Assembly: GCF_022647665.1 (NCBI RefSeq)
Contig: NZ_CP071872.1
Location: forward strand, 5,642,001-5,706,000
Reading direction: 5' to 3'
Length of the DNA stretch: 64,000 nucleotides
From: Streptomyces formicae
GTDB taxonomy: Bacteria > Actinomycetota > Actinomycetes > Streptomycetales > Streptomycetaceae
The translations under genes were made by a program, and so were the position numbers. Shown here one piece after another: positions 50,469 to 59,296 of this stretch (its first letter is position 1; every line of letters starts with the position of its first letter). Under the pieces are notes generated by a model. The model did not search any database and was not told where the DNA came from. It saw only the letters and a program-made list of their open reading frames with translations.

Positions 50469-52538
50469 GTGAGCACTCTGTATCCGTTCACCGCCGTCGT
50501 CGGTATGGACGATCTGCGGCTGGCGCTGCTGCTCAATGCCGTCAGCCCGGCAGTGGGCGGCGTTCTCGTCCGCGGCGAGAAGGGCACGGCCAAGAGCACA
50601 GCGGTCCGCGCCCTCGCAGATCTGCTGCCCGGCCTGACAGTCGTCGCGGGCTGCCGCTTCAGCTGCGCCCCAGCCGCCCCCGATCCGCAGTGCCCCGACG
50701 GGCCGCACGACGACCGCGCGGCCGCGACGCGCCCCGCGCGCATGGTCGAGCTGCCTGTCGGCGCCTCCGAGGACCGTCTCGTCGGGGCGCTGGACATCGA
50801 ACGGGCCCTGTCCGAGGGCGTGAAGGCGTTCGAGCCGGGGCTGCTGGCGCAGGCGCACCGGGGCATCCTGTACGTCGACGAGGTCAATCTGCTGCACGAC
50901 CACCTCGTTGACTTGTTGTTGGACGCCGCCGCCATGGGTGCCTCCCACGTCGAGCGTGAGGGCGTCTCCGTCCGGCATGCCGCGCGCTTCCTCCTTGTCG
51001 GGACCATGAACCCGGAGGAGGGTGAGCTGAGGCCCCAGCTTCTCGACCGGTTCGGCCTGACCGTGGAGGTCGCGGCCTCCCGGGATCCCGAGCAGCGGGT
51101 CGAGGTGGTACGGCGGCGCCTGGCGTACGACGACGACCCGGCCGGCTTCGCAGCGCGCTGGGCCGACGAGGAAGCCGCGCTGCGCGAGCGGATCGTCGCC
51201 GCGCGGGCGCTGCTGCCGCAGGTGGTGCTGGGTGACGCGACGCTGCGTCAGATCGCCGCGACGTGCGCGGCGTTCGAGGTGGACGGCATGCGGGCCGACA
51301 TCGTGATGGCGCGGACGGCGACGGCGCTGGCCGCCTGGGCGGGACGTACGGAAGTACTCGGAGAAGACGTCCGGCAGGCCGCGCTACTCGCGCTGCCGCA
51401 TCGCAGGCGGCGATCGCCGTTCGACGCGCCCGGCCTGGACGAGGACAAACTCGACCAGGCGCTGGAGAAGTGCGGCGGGGACGACGAACCGGATCCCGAC
51501 CCGGAGCCGGACCCGGAGCCCGACGGTCCGGACAGCGGCCCCGGCGGCGGCCCGGGCGGTGGGATTCCGCCCCAGCCGCAGGGACCCCGGTCGACGGCAG
51601 ACCAGCCGCAGGCAGACCGGCCGCAGGGTCCCGACACGGCACCGGCCGCCGGCCGGCCGGACGCGGCCCCCGGCGCGAGCGCCGGCGAGCAGGCCGCCGT
51701 ACGGGCCGCCGAGCCGTTCCGTACGAAGATGCTGAGCGTGCCCGGGCTCGGCGAGGGCGCGGCCGGGCGCCGTTCCCGGGCCCGTACCGAGCACGGCAGG
51801 ACGACCGGCGCCCGGCGGCCCCAGGGGGCGCTCACCAAGCTGCACCTGGCGGCGACCGTGCACGCCGCCGCGCCCCATCAGCGGGCGCGCGGCCGCTCAG
51901 GCCCCGGCCTCGTCGTCCGGCGCGACGATCTGCGGCAGGCGGCGCGCGAGGGCCGCGAGGGCAACCTCGTGCTCTTCGCCGTCGACGCGTCCGGTTCGAT
52001 GGCGGCCCGGCAGCGGATGGGCGCCGTCAAGGGCGCGGTCCTGTCCCTGCTGCTCGACGCCTACCAGCGGCGCGACAAGGTCGGCCTCGTCACCTTCCGC
52101 GGCACCACGGCCGATGTGGCGCTGCCGCCGACGTCCTCCGTGGACGCGGCCGCCGCCCGGCTGGAGCGGCTGCCGACCGGCGGTCGGACCCCGCTGGCCG
52201 CCGGTCTGCTCAAGGCGCACGACGTGCTGCGCGTGGAGCGGCTGCGCGATCCGTCGCGCCGCCCGCTGCTGGTGGTCGTGACGGACGGCCGGGCGACCGG
52301 CGGCGGCCCGGACCCGGTGGCGCTCGCCGGACGGGCGGCGCGGCTGCACGCCGCCGACGGCACCGCGTCCGTGGTCGTCGACTGCGAGACCGGACCGGTC
52401 AGGCTCGGCCTCGCCGGGAGGCTCGCCGCCGAGCTGGGCGGCGCCGCCATCACCCTGGACGAGCTGCGTGCGGACAGCATCGCCGGGCTCGTACGGAACA
52501 TCCGCACCATGGGCAGCGATTCGAGGAGGGCCGCGTAG
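50469..52538 (+). CDS. Putative cobaltochelatase AAA+/VWA subunit (ChlI-ChlD fusion)
   Basis: The 689-residue protein joins an N-terminal AAA+ domain (about 5-330: Walker A RGEKGTAKSTAVRAL, Walker B GILYVDEVNLL) to an acidic/Pro/Gly-rich linker (about 335-440) and a C-terminal von Willebrand A domain with the MIDAS motif FAVDASGSMAARQRM. This is the usual actinobacterial magnesium/cobalt-chelatase subunit in cobalamin clusters. It needs a large CobN subunit for cobalt insertion, which is not in the window. The GTG start has a GAAGGAG site. Confidence 0.88.
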   Translation: MSTLYPFTAVVGMDDLRLALLLNAVSPAVGGVLVRGEKGTAKSTAVRALADLLPGLTVVAGCRFSCAPAAPDPQCPDGPHDDRAAATRPARMVELPVGASEDRLVGALDIERALSEGVKAFEPGLLAQAHRGILYVDEVNLLHDHLVDLLLDAAAMGASHVEREGVSVRHAARFLLVGTMNPEEGELRPQLLDRFGLTVEVAASRDPEQRVEVVRRRLAYDDDPAGFAARWADEEAALRERIVAARALLPQVVLGDATLRQIAATCAAFEVDGMRADIVMARTATALAAWAGRTEVLGEDVRQAALLALPHRRRRSPFDAPGLDEDKLDQALEKCGGDDEPDPDPEPDPEPDGPDSGPGGGPGGGIPPQPQGPRSTADQPQADRPQGPDTAPAAGRPDAAPGASAGEQAAVRAAEPFRTKMLSVPGLGEGAAGRRSRARTEHGRTTGARRPQGALTKLHLAATVHAAAPHQRARGRSGPGLVVRRDDLRQAAREGREGNLVLFAVDASGSMAARQRMGAVKGAVLSLLLDAYQRRDKVGLVTFRGTTADVALPPTSSVDAAAARLERLPTGGRTPLAAGLLKAHDVLRVERLRDPSRRPLLVVVTDGRATGGGPDPVALAGRAARLHAADGTASVVVDCETGPVRLGLAGRLAAELGGAAITLDELRADSIAGLVRNIRTMGSDSRRAA

Positions 52539-53146
52539 TGCCGCAGGGACAGCCGAGTGTCGTACCGGACGACGGACTCACCACCCGTCAGCGCCGCAAC
52601 CGCCCGCTGGTGATGGTGCACACGGGCGTCGGCAAGGGGAAGTCGACCGCCGCCTTCGGCATGGCGCTGCGCGCCTGGAACCAGGGCTGGCCGGTCGGGG
52701 TGTTCCAGTTCGTCAAGTCGGCGAAGTGGAAGGTCGGCGAGGAGAACGCGCTCAGGGTGCTCGGCGCGAGCGGCGAGGGCGGCGTCGTCGACTGGCACAA
52801 GATGGGCGAGGGCTGGTCCTGGATCCAGCGGGCCCCCCAGGACGGGGAGCTGTCCAACGAGGAGAAGGCGCGCGAGGGCTGGGAGCAGGTCAAGCGCGAT
52901 CTGGCCGCCGGGACGTACACGTTCTACGTGCTCGACGAGTTCGCGTACCCGCTGCACTGGGGATGGGTGGACACGGACGAGGTGATCGAGGTGCTGCGCG
53001 ACCGGCCCGGCACCCAGCACGTGGTGATCACCGGCCGCAACGCCCCGCAGGCGCTCGTCGACTTCGCCGATCTCGTCACCGACATGTCGAAGGTCAAGCA
53101 CCCGATGGACGCGGGCCAGAAGGGCCAGCGGGGCATCGAGTGGTAG
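52538..53146 (+). CDS. cobO: Cob(I)yrinic acid a,c-diamide adenosyltransferase CobO
   Basis: The 202-residue ATP-dependent enzyme adenosylates the corrin cobalt. The P-loop is VHTGVGKGKSTAAFG (about 27-41), followed by FQFVKSAKWKVGEENAL, WSWIQ and LDEFAYPLHWGWV, with the family ending DMSKVKHPMDAGQKGQRGIEW. The GTG overlaps the upstream stop by one base (TAGTG), and the stop lies 7 bp inside cobB. Translation is coupled along cobD-cobQ-chelatase-cobO-cobB. Confidence 0.94.
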   Translation: MPQGQPSVVPDDGLTTRQRRNRPLVMVHTGVGKGKSTAAFGMALRAWNQGWPVGVFQFVKSAKWKVGEENALRVLGASGEGGVVDWHKMGEGWSWIQRAPQDGELSNEEKAREGWEQVKRDLAAGTYTFYVLDEFAYPLHWGWVDTDEVIEVLRDRPGTQHVVITGRNAPQALVDFADLVTDMSKVKHPMDAGQKGQRGIEW

Positions 53147-54645
53147 CACGTATCGTCATCGCCGCGCCGGCCTCCGGCAGCGGCAAGACCACCGTCGCGA
53201 CCGGCCTCATGGCGGCCTTCGCGGCGAGCGGCCTGGCCGTCTCCCCGCACAAGGTGGGCCCGGACTACATCGACCCCGGCTACCACGCGCTCGCGACCGG
53301 CCGCCCGGGCCGCAACCTCGACGCGTACATGTGCGGTACGGAGCTGATCGCGCCGCTCTTCGCGCACGGCGCGCGCGGTTGCGATCTGGCCGTGGTCGAG
53401 GGCGTGATGGGGCTGTTCGACGGTGCCGCCGGCCAGGGCGAGCTCGCCTCCACGGCCCAGGTCGCGAAGGTGCTGCGGGCACCGGTGGTGCTGGTCGTGG
53501 ACGCGTCGTCGCAGTCCCGGTCGGTGGCGGCACTGGTGCACGGCTTCGCCTCGTGGGACCCGGAGGTGCGGCTCGGCGGCGTCATCCTCAACAAGGTGGC
53601 GACCGACCGTCACGAGGCGCTGCTACGGGAGGCGCTGGAGGAGTCCGGGGTGCCGGTGCTGGGTGTGCTGCGGCGGGCGCCCGCCGTGGCGACGCCGTCG
53701 CGGCATCTGGGTCTGGTGCCGGTCGCGGAGCGGCACGCGGAGGCGTTGGACGCGGTGGCGGCGCAGGCGGAGCAGGTGCGGCTGGGGTGCGACCTGGAGG
53801 GCCTCCTGGCGCTGGCCCGTAGCGCACCCGAGCTGCGCGCCGATGCGTGGGACCCCGAGGCCGCCGTGCGGCTGCACGCCGGTGGGGCGGTCGTGCCCGG
53901 CCTCCCCCAGAGCTTCTCCCCCGGCGCCGGCGCCCGGGGGCGTCCCCAGGAGGTGCCCCCAGCCCTGCCGGACCCGCGACCGACCGTCGCCGTCGCCGTC
54001 GGGGCCGCGTTCACGTTCTCGTACGCGGAGCACGCCGAGTTGCTCCGTGCCGCCGGCGCGGAGGTCGTCCCGTTCGACCCGCTCCGTGACGAGGAGCTGC
54101 CGGAAGGGACCAGCGGCGTCGTCATCGGCGGCGGGTTCCCCGAGGTGTACGCGCCCGAGCTGTCCGCCAACTCGCGCCTGCGCAAGGCGGTCGCCGAACT
54201 GGCCGAGGCGGGCGCGCCCGTCGCCGCCGAGTGCGCGGGGCTCCTGTACCTCGCGCGTTCGCTGGACGGAAAGCCGATGTGCGGTGTGCTGGACGCCGAT
54301 GCGCGCATGTCGGAGCGGCTCACGCTCGGCTACCGGGAGGCGGTGGCCCTGAGCGACAGCGCCCTTGCCGCGGCGGGGACCCGGATGCGGGGGCACGAGT
54401 TCCACCGCACCGTCCTCGAGCCGGGCGCGGGACCGCAGGCGGCCTGGGGGCTGCGGCAGCCCGAGCCGCGGGTCGAGGGCTTCGTACGGCAGGGTGTGCA
54501 CGCGAGTTACGTCCACACGCACTGGGCGGCCGCACCGGAGACGGCGCTCCGCCTCGTACGGCATTGCACGGAATGGGCGGAACGGTCCGGGCGATCTGGG
54601 CATTCCCGACCTTCCGAGGGGTCCGGGCGGTCCGGGCGGGCGTGA
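53140..54645 (+). CDS. cobB: Cobyrinate a,c-diamide synthase CobB/CbiA
   Basis: The 501-residue amidotransferase makes cobyrinic acid a,c-diamide. ATP domain: IAAPASGSGKTTVATGLM (7-24), KVGPDYIDPGYH and VVEGVMGLFDG. GATase domain: GGGFPEVYAPELSANSRLR, nucleophile Cys in AAECAGLLYLA (about 366), and SYVHTHW. A linker (about residues 254-277) is encoded by a palindromic recurrent repeat, an odd in-frame insertion. The tail after HCTEWAE is Gly/Ser/Arg-rich. The GTG start overlaps cobO by 7 bp. Confidence 0.93.
   Translation: MVARIVIAAPASGSGKTTVATGLMAAFAASGLAVSPHKVGPDYIDPGYHALATGRPGRNLDAYMCGTELIAPLFAHGARGCDLAVVEGVMGLFDGAAGQGELASTAQVAKVLRAPVVLVVDASSQSRSVAALVHGFASWDPEVRLGGVILNKVATDRHEALLREALEESGVPVLGVLRRAPAVATPSRHLGLVPVAERHAEALDAVAAQAEQVRLGCDLEGLLALARSAPELRADAWDPEAAVRLHAGGAVVPGLPQSFSPGAGARGRPQEVPPALPDPRPTVAVAVGAAFTFSYAEHAELLRAAGAEVVPFDPLRDEELPEGTSGVVIGGGFPEVYAPELSANSRLRKAVAELAEAGAPVAAECAGLLYLARSLDGKPMCGVLDADARMSERLTLGYREAVALSDSALAAAGTRMRGHEFHRTVLEPGAGPQAAWGLRQPEPRVEGFVRQGVHASYVHTHWAAAPETALRLVRHCTEWAERSGRSGHSRPSEGSGRSGRA
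53901..53970 (+). repeat. Palindromic recurrent repeat inside cobB
   Basis: C/G tracts with CTCCCCCAGAGCTTCTCCCC, GCCCGGGGGC, GTCCCCAGGAGGTGCCCCC resemble short intergenic hairpin elements common in Streptomyces, here in frame in the domain linker of CobB. Confidence 0.5.
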
Positions 54646-54671
54646 GGCACCGCTCACACGACCGCCGTGGC

Positions 54672-55409
54672 TCATTCCGCGATGCCCGTCACCAGCCAGA
54701 CGAACGCCACCCCCGTCACCGTGCACAGCAGCGTGGAGCGGGCCGGGTGCCGGTGGTGCGCCTCGGGCAGGATCTCCGCGGCGGCGAGGTAGAGCAACGC
54801 GCCACCGAAGAAGCCGAGGTAGCCGCCGAGCACCTCCCGCGGCATGGTGAACAGCAGCGTGGAGGCTGCGCCCGCCACAGGGGCGAGCGCAGCGGCGAAG
54901 AGCATGGCGAGTGCCTTGCGGCGCTCGTTCCCGTAGAGGCTGGTGACCGTGTACGTGTTGAACCCGTCGGCGAAGTCATGGCTGATCACGGCGAGCGCCA
55001 CGGTGACGCCCATGCCGCCGCCCGCCTGGAACGCGGCGCCGATGGCGATGCCGTCCATGAGGCTGTGCCCGATCATGGCCGCGGCCGCTGCCATGCCGAT
55101 CTGCGGGGCGTGATGCCGGTGCTCCCCGCCGTCGTACGCGCCGTGCGCCGCGTGACGGACCGCCAGCAGCCGCTCCACAAGATGGGCGAGGAGGAATCCG
55201 CCCACGAACAGCAGCAGGGCCTGCGGCACGCCCAGCACCTCGTGGCCCGCCGCCTCCATCGCCTCCGGGAGCAGATCGAGCCCGGCCACGCCGAGCATCA
55301 GCCCGCCCGCGAGGCCCAGCACGAGGTGCCGCCGGTCGGTGACGCGCTGCGCCGTCCACCCGCCGAACAGCGTCATCAGGAACGCGCCGAGCGCGACGAT
55401 CACCGCCAT
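54672..55409 (-). CDS. ZIP-family metal transporter
   Basis: The 245-residue protein has about eight membrane spans. Spans 4-5 carry the ZIP metal motifs IGHSLMDGIAIGAAFQAG and AVISHDFADGFNTYTV. A His-rich loop (RHAAHGAYDGGEHRHHAPQ) lies between spans 3 and 4. It is embedded in the cobalamin region but on the opposite strand, ending 26 bp from cobB. Zinc or iron is usual; cobalt uptake for B12 synthesis is a speculative alternative. Confidence 0.9.
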   Translation of the reverse strand: MAVIVALGAFLMTLFGGWTAQRVTDRRHLVLGLAGGLMLGVAGLDLLPEAMEAAGHEVLGVPQALLLFVGGFLLAHLVERLLAVRHAAHGAYDGGEHRHHAPQIGMAAAAAMIGHSLMDGIAIGAAFQAGGGMGVTVALAVISHDFADGFNTYTVTSLYGNERRKALAMLFAAALAPVAGAASTLLFTMPREVLGGYLGFFGGALLYLAAAEILPEAHHRHPARSTLLCTVTGVAFVWLVTGIAE

Positions 55410-55456
55410 GGGTTCTTGCTAGCGGATCCGCCCCCGTCGGTGCCGGGTGCCACGCC

Positions 55457-56086
55457 ATGAGCGCGCTCGTCGTCGGAGTGGGCGCGCGCCGCGGTGCGCC
55501 CGTCGAGGAGGTGCTCGGGCTGATCCGGGACGTCCTGCGGGAGGCCGGGGCGGTGCCGGGGGCGGTCGTCGCCCTGGCGACGCTGGAGGCCAGGGCCGTC
55601 GAGCCGGGGATCGTGGGCGCCGCGGCCGCGCTCGGGGTGCCTCTGCGGGGATTCCCTGCCGGCGAGTTGGCCCGGGTGCCGGTGCCGCATCCGTCCGGGG
55701 CGGCGGAGGAGGCGGTGGGGACACCGTCGGTGGCGGAGGCCGCGGCGCTCATGGCTGCGGCGCGCATCGGCAAGGCGCTCGTGGGTGGGGAGCTCGTGGG
55801 CGGGGAGCCCACGGGTGGGGGCGAGCTGCTCGTACCGAAGCGGACGTCGGGGCCGCAGGGGCGACCTGGCAGGGTGACCTGTGCGATCGTACGCCTTCCG
55901 GATCCTCGCGGTCCGGAACCTGGCGTTCCGGAACCCGTTGCCCACGGGACGGCGGGCTCCGGGAGGATGCCGGAGCCGGAGCCGGACCCCGCGCGGCGTG
56001 GAGCCGGCCGCGTTGGACATGATCACTACCGGCAGCACCACCACCACGACGGCACCGACAACCCCGCTTCCAAGGAGAACGCGTGA
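55457..56086 (+). CDS. CobE/CbiG-C-type cobalamin protein with His-rich tail
   Basis: The 209-residue protein begins MSALVVGVGARRGAPVEEVL and contains the CbiG C-terminal/CobE core: ALATLEARAVEPGIVGAAAAL and FPAGELARVPVPHPS, SVAEAAALMAA. The core is about 135 residues; after it comes a Pro/Glu-rich stretch and HDHYRQHHHHDG near the end. The His-rich tail could bind cobalt or nickel. It overlaps cbiX by 4 bp. Confidence 0.82.
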   Translation: MSALVVGVGARRGAPVEEVLGLIRDVLREAGAVPGAVVALATLEARAVEPGIVGAAAALGVPLRGFPAGELARVPVPHPSGAAEEAVGTPSVAEAAALMAAARIGKALVGGELVGGEPTGGGELLVPKRTSGPQGRPGRVTCAIVRLPDPRGPEPGVPEPVAHGTAGSGRMPEPEPDPARRGAGRVGHDHYRQHHHHDGTDNPASKENA

Positions 56087-56907
56087 CTTCCCCGCCCGCA
56101 CTGCTCATCGCCGCCCCCGGCGCCCGGCACGATGCCGCGGCCGCGGCGTTCCAGGACTTCGTGGCGCTGCTGGGCAACCGCCACCCCGAGGTTCCCGTCG
56201 CCGGCGGGCTCATCGGGGCGGAGCGGTGGCCGGTCGCCGAGGCCGTGGACGAGCTCGTCGCGGCGGGCGCCGCGCGGCTCGCCGCGGTCTCGCTGGCGCT
56301 GGTGCCCGAGGCGCGCGCCGCGGGTGTCATGGCGGAGGCGCTGACGGCCGCCCGCGAGGAGCACCCCGAGCTGTCCGTCGCACAGGGCCGTGCGCTCGGT
56401 CCCGACCCGGCGCTGCTCGCCGTACTGGAGCAGCGCCTCGACGAGGCGATCGGCGCGGGCAGGACGGGCCGCACGCCGCGGGACCGGGCCGAGGTGACCG
56501 TCCTGCTCGTCGCGCCCGGCTCGACCGAACCGGAGGCCAACGCCGAGGTGCACCGGGCGGCGCGGCTGCTCTGGGAGGGCCGGGGGTACGCGGGCGTCGA
56601 AACGGCGTTCGTTTCCTCGGCCGCGCCCGATGTGCCGACCGGGCTCGACCGCTGCGTACGGCTCGGGGCACGGCGGATCGTCGTGCTGCCGTACGTCCTC
56701 TTCGACGGCGGCCCGGTCGAGCGGGCGCGGCTGCACGCGGAGGGCTGGGCGGAGGCCCACCCGGAGACGGACGTCCGCTTCGCCGAGGCGATCGGCCCCG
56801 TCGAGGAGCTGGCCGACCTGGTCGTCGAGCGCTTCCGGGAGGCCGTCGCCGGACCCGTGCCGGCGCAGCCCGAGCACGGGCAGGACGACCATGCACGCAC
56901 ACACTGA
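56083..56907 (+). CDS. cbiX: Sirohydrochlorin chelatase-type protein CbiX
   Basis: The 274-residue protein has two CbiX-like halves: LLIAAPGARHDAAAAAFQDF (N-terminal His) and VTVLLVAPGSTEPEANAEVHRAARLLWEGRG (C-terminal half, where the usual His of GSS/GSR-DP is altered). VVLPYVLFDGGPVERARLHAEG is the family middle. It inserts or delivers cobalt to sirohydrochlorin or a related step; in Streptomyces it may compensate for precorrin chelation. It overlaps cobE-like and cobC genes. Confidence 0.88.
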   Translation: MTSPPALLIAAPGARHDAAAAAFQDFVALLGNRHPEVPVAGGLIGAERWPVAEAVDELVAAGAARLAAVSLALVPEARAAGVMAEALTAAREEHPELSVAQGRALGPDPALLAVLEQRLDEAIGAGRTGRTPRDRAEVTVLLVAPGSTEPEANAEVHRAARLLWEGRGYAGVETAFVSSAAPDVPTGLDRCVRLGARRIVVLPYVLFDGGPVERARLHAEGWAEAHPETDVRFAEAIGPVEELADLVVERFREAVAGPVPAQPEHGQDDHARTH

Positions 56908-57961
56908 CCAGCACGATCTGCGGCACCACGGCGACGCGGAGGTCCGCGACTGCTGGGGACTGACCGATCTCGCGGTCAACGTCCGCGCCGGCACTCCCCC
57001 GGACTGGCTCCGAGAGCGGATCGCCGAGTCGCTGGTGTCGCTCGCCGCGTACCCCGACGGGCGTGCGGCACGGGCGGCGGTCGCGGCGCGCCACGGGCTG
57101 CCGGCGGAGCGGGTGCTGCTGACGGCCGGGGCGGCCGAGGCGTTCGTCCTGCTCGCGCGGGCGCTGCCGGCGCTGGGGGTGCGGCGGCCCGCGGTCGTGC
57201 ACCCGCAGTTCACCGAGCCGGAGGCGGCTCTGCGGGATGCGGGGCACACGGTGACGCGGGTCGTGCTGCGGGCGGAGGACGGCTTCCGCCTGGACCCGGC
57301 GGCCGTACCCGAGTCGGCCGATCTCGTCGTGATCGGCAACCCGACGAACCCGACGTCCGTGCTCCACCCGGCCTCCGTGATCGCCGGGCTGGCGCGGCCC
57401 GGGCGGATCCTGGTCGTCGACGAGGCGTTCATGGACGCGGTGCCCGGCGAGCCGGAGGCGCTGGCGTCGCGGACCGACGTACCGGGGCTCGTGGTACTGC
57501 GCAGTCTCACCAAGACCTGGGGGCTCGCGGGGCTGCGGATCGGTTACGTGCTCGCCGCGCCGGAGACGATCGCGCTGCTGGCGCAGGCGCAGCCGCTGTG
57601 GCCGGTGTCGACACCGGCGCTGGCGGCGGCGCAGGCGTGCGTGTCGCCGCGTGCGCTGGCGGAGGCGGCGACGGCGGCGGAATGCGTCGCCAAGGACCGG
57701 GCCCATCTCATGGCCGGGCTCGCGGAGTTCGACGAGGTGCAGGCGGTGGAGGGGGCGGCGGGGCCGTTCGTACTGATCCGCGTGGACCGCGCGGACGCGG
57801 TGCGCGAGCGGTTGCGGGCCCTGGGGTTCGTGGTGCGCCGCGGGGACACGTTCCCGGGCCTGGACCGCGACTGGCTCCGCCTGGCGGTGCGGGACCGCGC
57901 GACGACGAACCGCGTCCTGCAGGCACTGGACCAGGCGCTGACCTTCACTCACGGGGGCTGA
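56891..57961 (+). CDS. cobC: CobC-type aminotransferase (Rv2231c-like)
   Basis: The 356-residue PLP enzyme has a His-rich N-terminus (MHAHTDQHDLRHHGD), NPTNPTSV (about residue 155), VVDEAFMD (PLP Asp) and the Schiff-base lysine in LRSLTKTWGLAGLRIGYVL (about 209). Family members may make aminopropanol phosphate for the nucleotide loop, like L-threonine-O-3-phosphate decarboxylase. It overlaps cbiX by 17 bp. It is the last gene of the cobalamin region. Confidence 0.88.
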   Translation: MHAHTDQHDLRHHGDAEVRDCWGLTDLAVNVRAGTPPDWLRERIAESLVSLAAYPDGRAARAAVAARHGLPAERVLLTAGAAEAFVLLARALPALGVRRPAVVHPQFTEPEAALRDAGHTVTRVVLRAEDGFRLDPAAVPESADLVVIGNPTNPTSVLHPASVIAGLARPGRILVVDEAFMDAVPGEPEALASRTDVPGLVVLRSLTKTWGLAGLRIGYVLAAPETIALLAQAQPLWPVSTPALAAAQACVSPRALAEAATAAECVAKDRAHLMAGLAEFDEVQAVEGAAGPFVLIRVDRADAVRERLRALGFVVRRGDTFPGLDRDWLRLAVRDRATTNRVLQALDQALTFTHGG

Positions 57962-57985
57962 CGCGGTGGGGTGGGGTGGGGCGGG

Positions 57986-58063
57986 GTGTTGCCCGGGCTC
58001 CCCCAGCCCGTCCGGCGCTTGAGGACGAGAACACCGACCCGGCAAAACGCCACCGGGCAACAC
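57986..58063. repeat. Inverted repeat enclosing a recurrent Streptomyces element
   Basis: GTGTTGCCCGG (57986-57996) and CCGGGCAACAC (58053-58063) form an 11-bp stem. Between them lies CCCCCAGCCCGTCCGGCGCT followed by TGAGGACGAG (58000-58029), a motif remembered from many Streptomyces intergenic regions. It may also end transcription of both neighbours. Confidence 0.65.
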
Positions 58064-58091
58064 CGCACCCCGAACCGACCGAAGCCCCCGC

Positions 58092-59000
58092 TCAGTCCCG
58101 CGCCCTCCTACGGGCGAGCACCACGCCTGCCGTGCCCGCCGCCAGGAGGGCGAAGGCGCCTGCCGCGACGTACGGCGTGGCCGAACTGCCGCCCGTCTCC
58201 GCGAGGTTCTCCTGCGGGCCGGTCTGCGGCTTCACCTCCGGCGGCGCGGAGGGCGCCGCGGAGGGCGCCGCGGACGCCGGTGCAGGCGCCTCGCACGTCG
58301 CCGCCGCCAGCGTCACCGCCCCCTCCACCTCCGCCACGTTCAGCTTCAGCGGGTTGACGGACACCGCCAGTTCGAGCGCCGTGACCGCCGCCGTACGCGA
58401 CGTCGTCTCCGTACGGGACAGTTCGAGCCGGACCTCGCCGACGCCCGGCACCTCGACCCGGGTCGTGCCGCCCGTCGTCAGCGTGACCTTCTTGCCGAGC
58501 ACCCTGACCGTGCCGAGGAGGTTGGACTCGGCCACGGGCTTCTCGCCGGCCGCGCAGACCGCCCGGGAGGTCACCTCCTCGACCTCGATGAGCGAGAGCA
58601 GCGGCAGCCCCGGCACGTGCACCTTCGCGTGGGCGAGGGTCACGGACCCCTCGGCCTTCTCCCGGTCCGCGGTCGCTTTCGCGCTCGCGACGTCCGCACG
58701 CAGCACGTTCAACGGCCGCCCCTGGTCGACGCCTTCCACCTGGACGGTGAGTGCGGTCTTCTCGGCGCTCGCGGGCGCCTGGACCTCGTTGAGGGAGGCC
58801 TTCAGCGGCACGTTGACGGTCTTGTTGAGCAGGGAGACGTCGAGGCCGGTTCGGAGCACGACCGCGCTCGCCCGCCCGTCTGCGCCGCCCGTCGCATGGG
58901 CGGGCGCGGCGAAGGCCACGGGCCCGCCGACGGCCAGCGCGGCGGCGGCCGCGGCGGCTGCGGAACGGCGTGCGGGCATGCGGAAGGTATTGCTGTTCAA
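58092..59000 (-). CDS. SCO1860-type LAETG-anchored surface protein
   Basis: The 302-residue exported protein has a signal peptide (RRSAAAAAAAALAVGGPVAFA, cleavage near AHA), an extracellular domain of about 200 residues with two Cys (RAVCAAGE, ATCEAPA), an Ala/Pro stalk, and the sortase signal LAETG followed by a hydrophobic span and RRRARD. A class E sortase should anchor it to the wall. The TTG at 59000 has a GGGGG site; the ATG at 58979 is the alternative start. Function is unknown. Confidence 0.85.
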   Translation of the reverse strand: MNSNTFRMPARRSAAAAAAAALAVGGPVAFAAPAHATGGADGRASAVVLRTGLDVSLLNKTVNVPLKASLNEVQAPASAEKTALTVQVEGVDQGRPLNVLRADVASAKATADREKAEGSVTLAHAKVHVPGLPLLSLIEVEEVTSRAVCAAGEKPVAESNLLGTVRVLGKKVTLTTGGTTRVEVPGVGEVRLELSRTETTSRTAAVTALELAVSVNPLKLNVAEVEGAVTLAAATCEAPAPASAAPSAAPSAPPEVKPQTGPQENLAETGGSSATPYVAAGAFALLAAGTAGVVLARRRARD

Positions 59001-59106
59001 AGTGGTGGAACCCCCACAAGAGACATGGCGTCGCCTGGCCGCCCGCCACGGGGACTCGTGGGCGACGGCGGCGGCGACGGAGAACACCCGAATACTTACG
59101 CACCGA

Positions 59107-59141
59107 GAGTGAACTGACAGGCACCTGGCGTGAGTTCACTC
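59107..59141. promoter_or_regulatory. Inverted repeat GAGTGAACT...AGTTCACTC
   Basis: Nine-bp perfect arms (59107-59115, 59133-59141) with a 17-base loop lie 107-141 bp upstream of the LAETG protein gene. The rest of 59001-59296 shows no gene. It could be an operator or a leader hairpin. Confidence 0.4.
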
Positions 59142-59296
59142 GAAAGGTGGGTTTCCGCGCCCGCGTTCGATTACGTAAAGACGGGCGTTCCCCCGCGCCG
59201 CCCGCCCGGCGGACGCACGGGGCGTACGCCGGTCGATCCCGGCGTGGTGCGCATGAGAATCGGAAACGAGCCGGACCCGAGCCGCGTCACGCTCCG

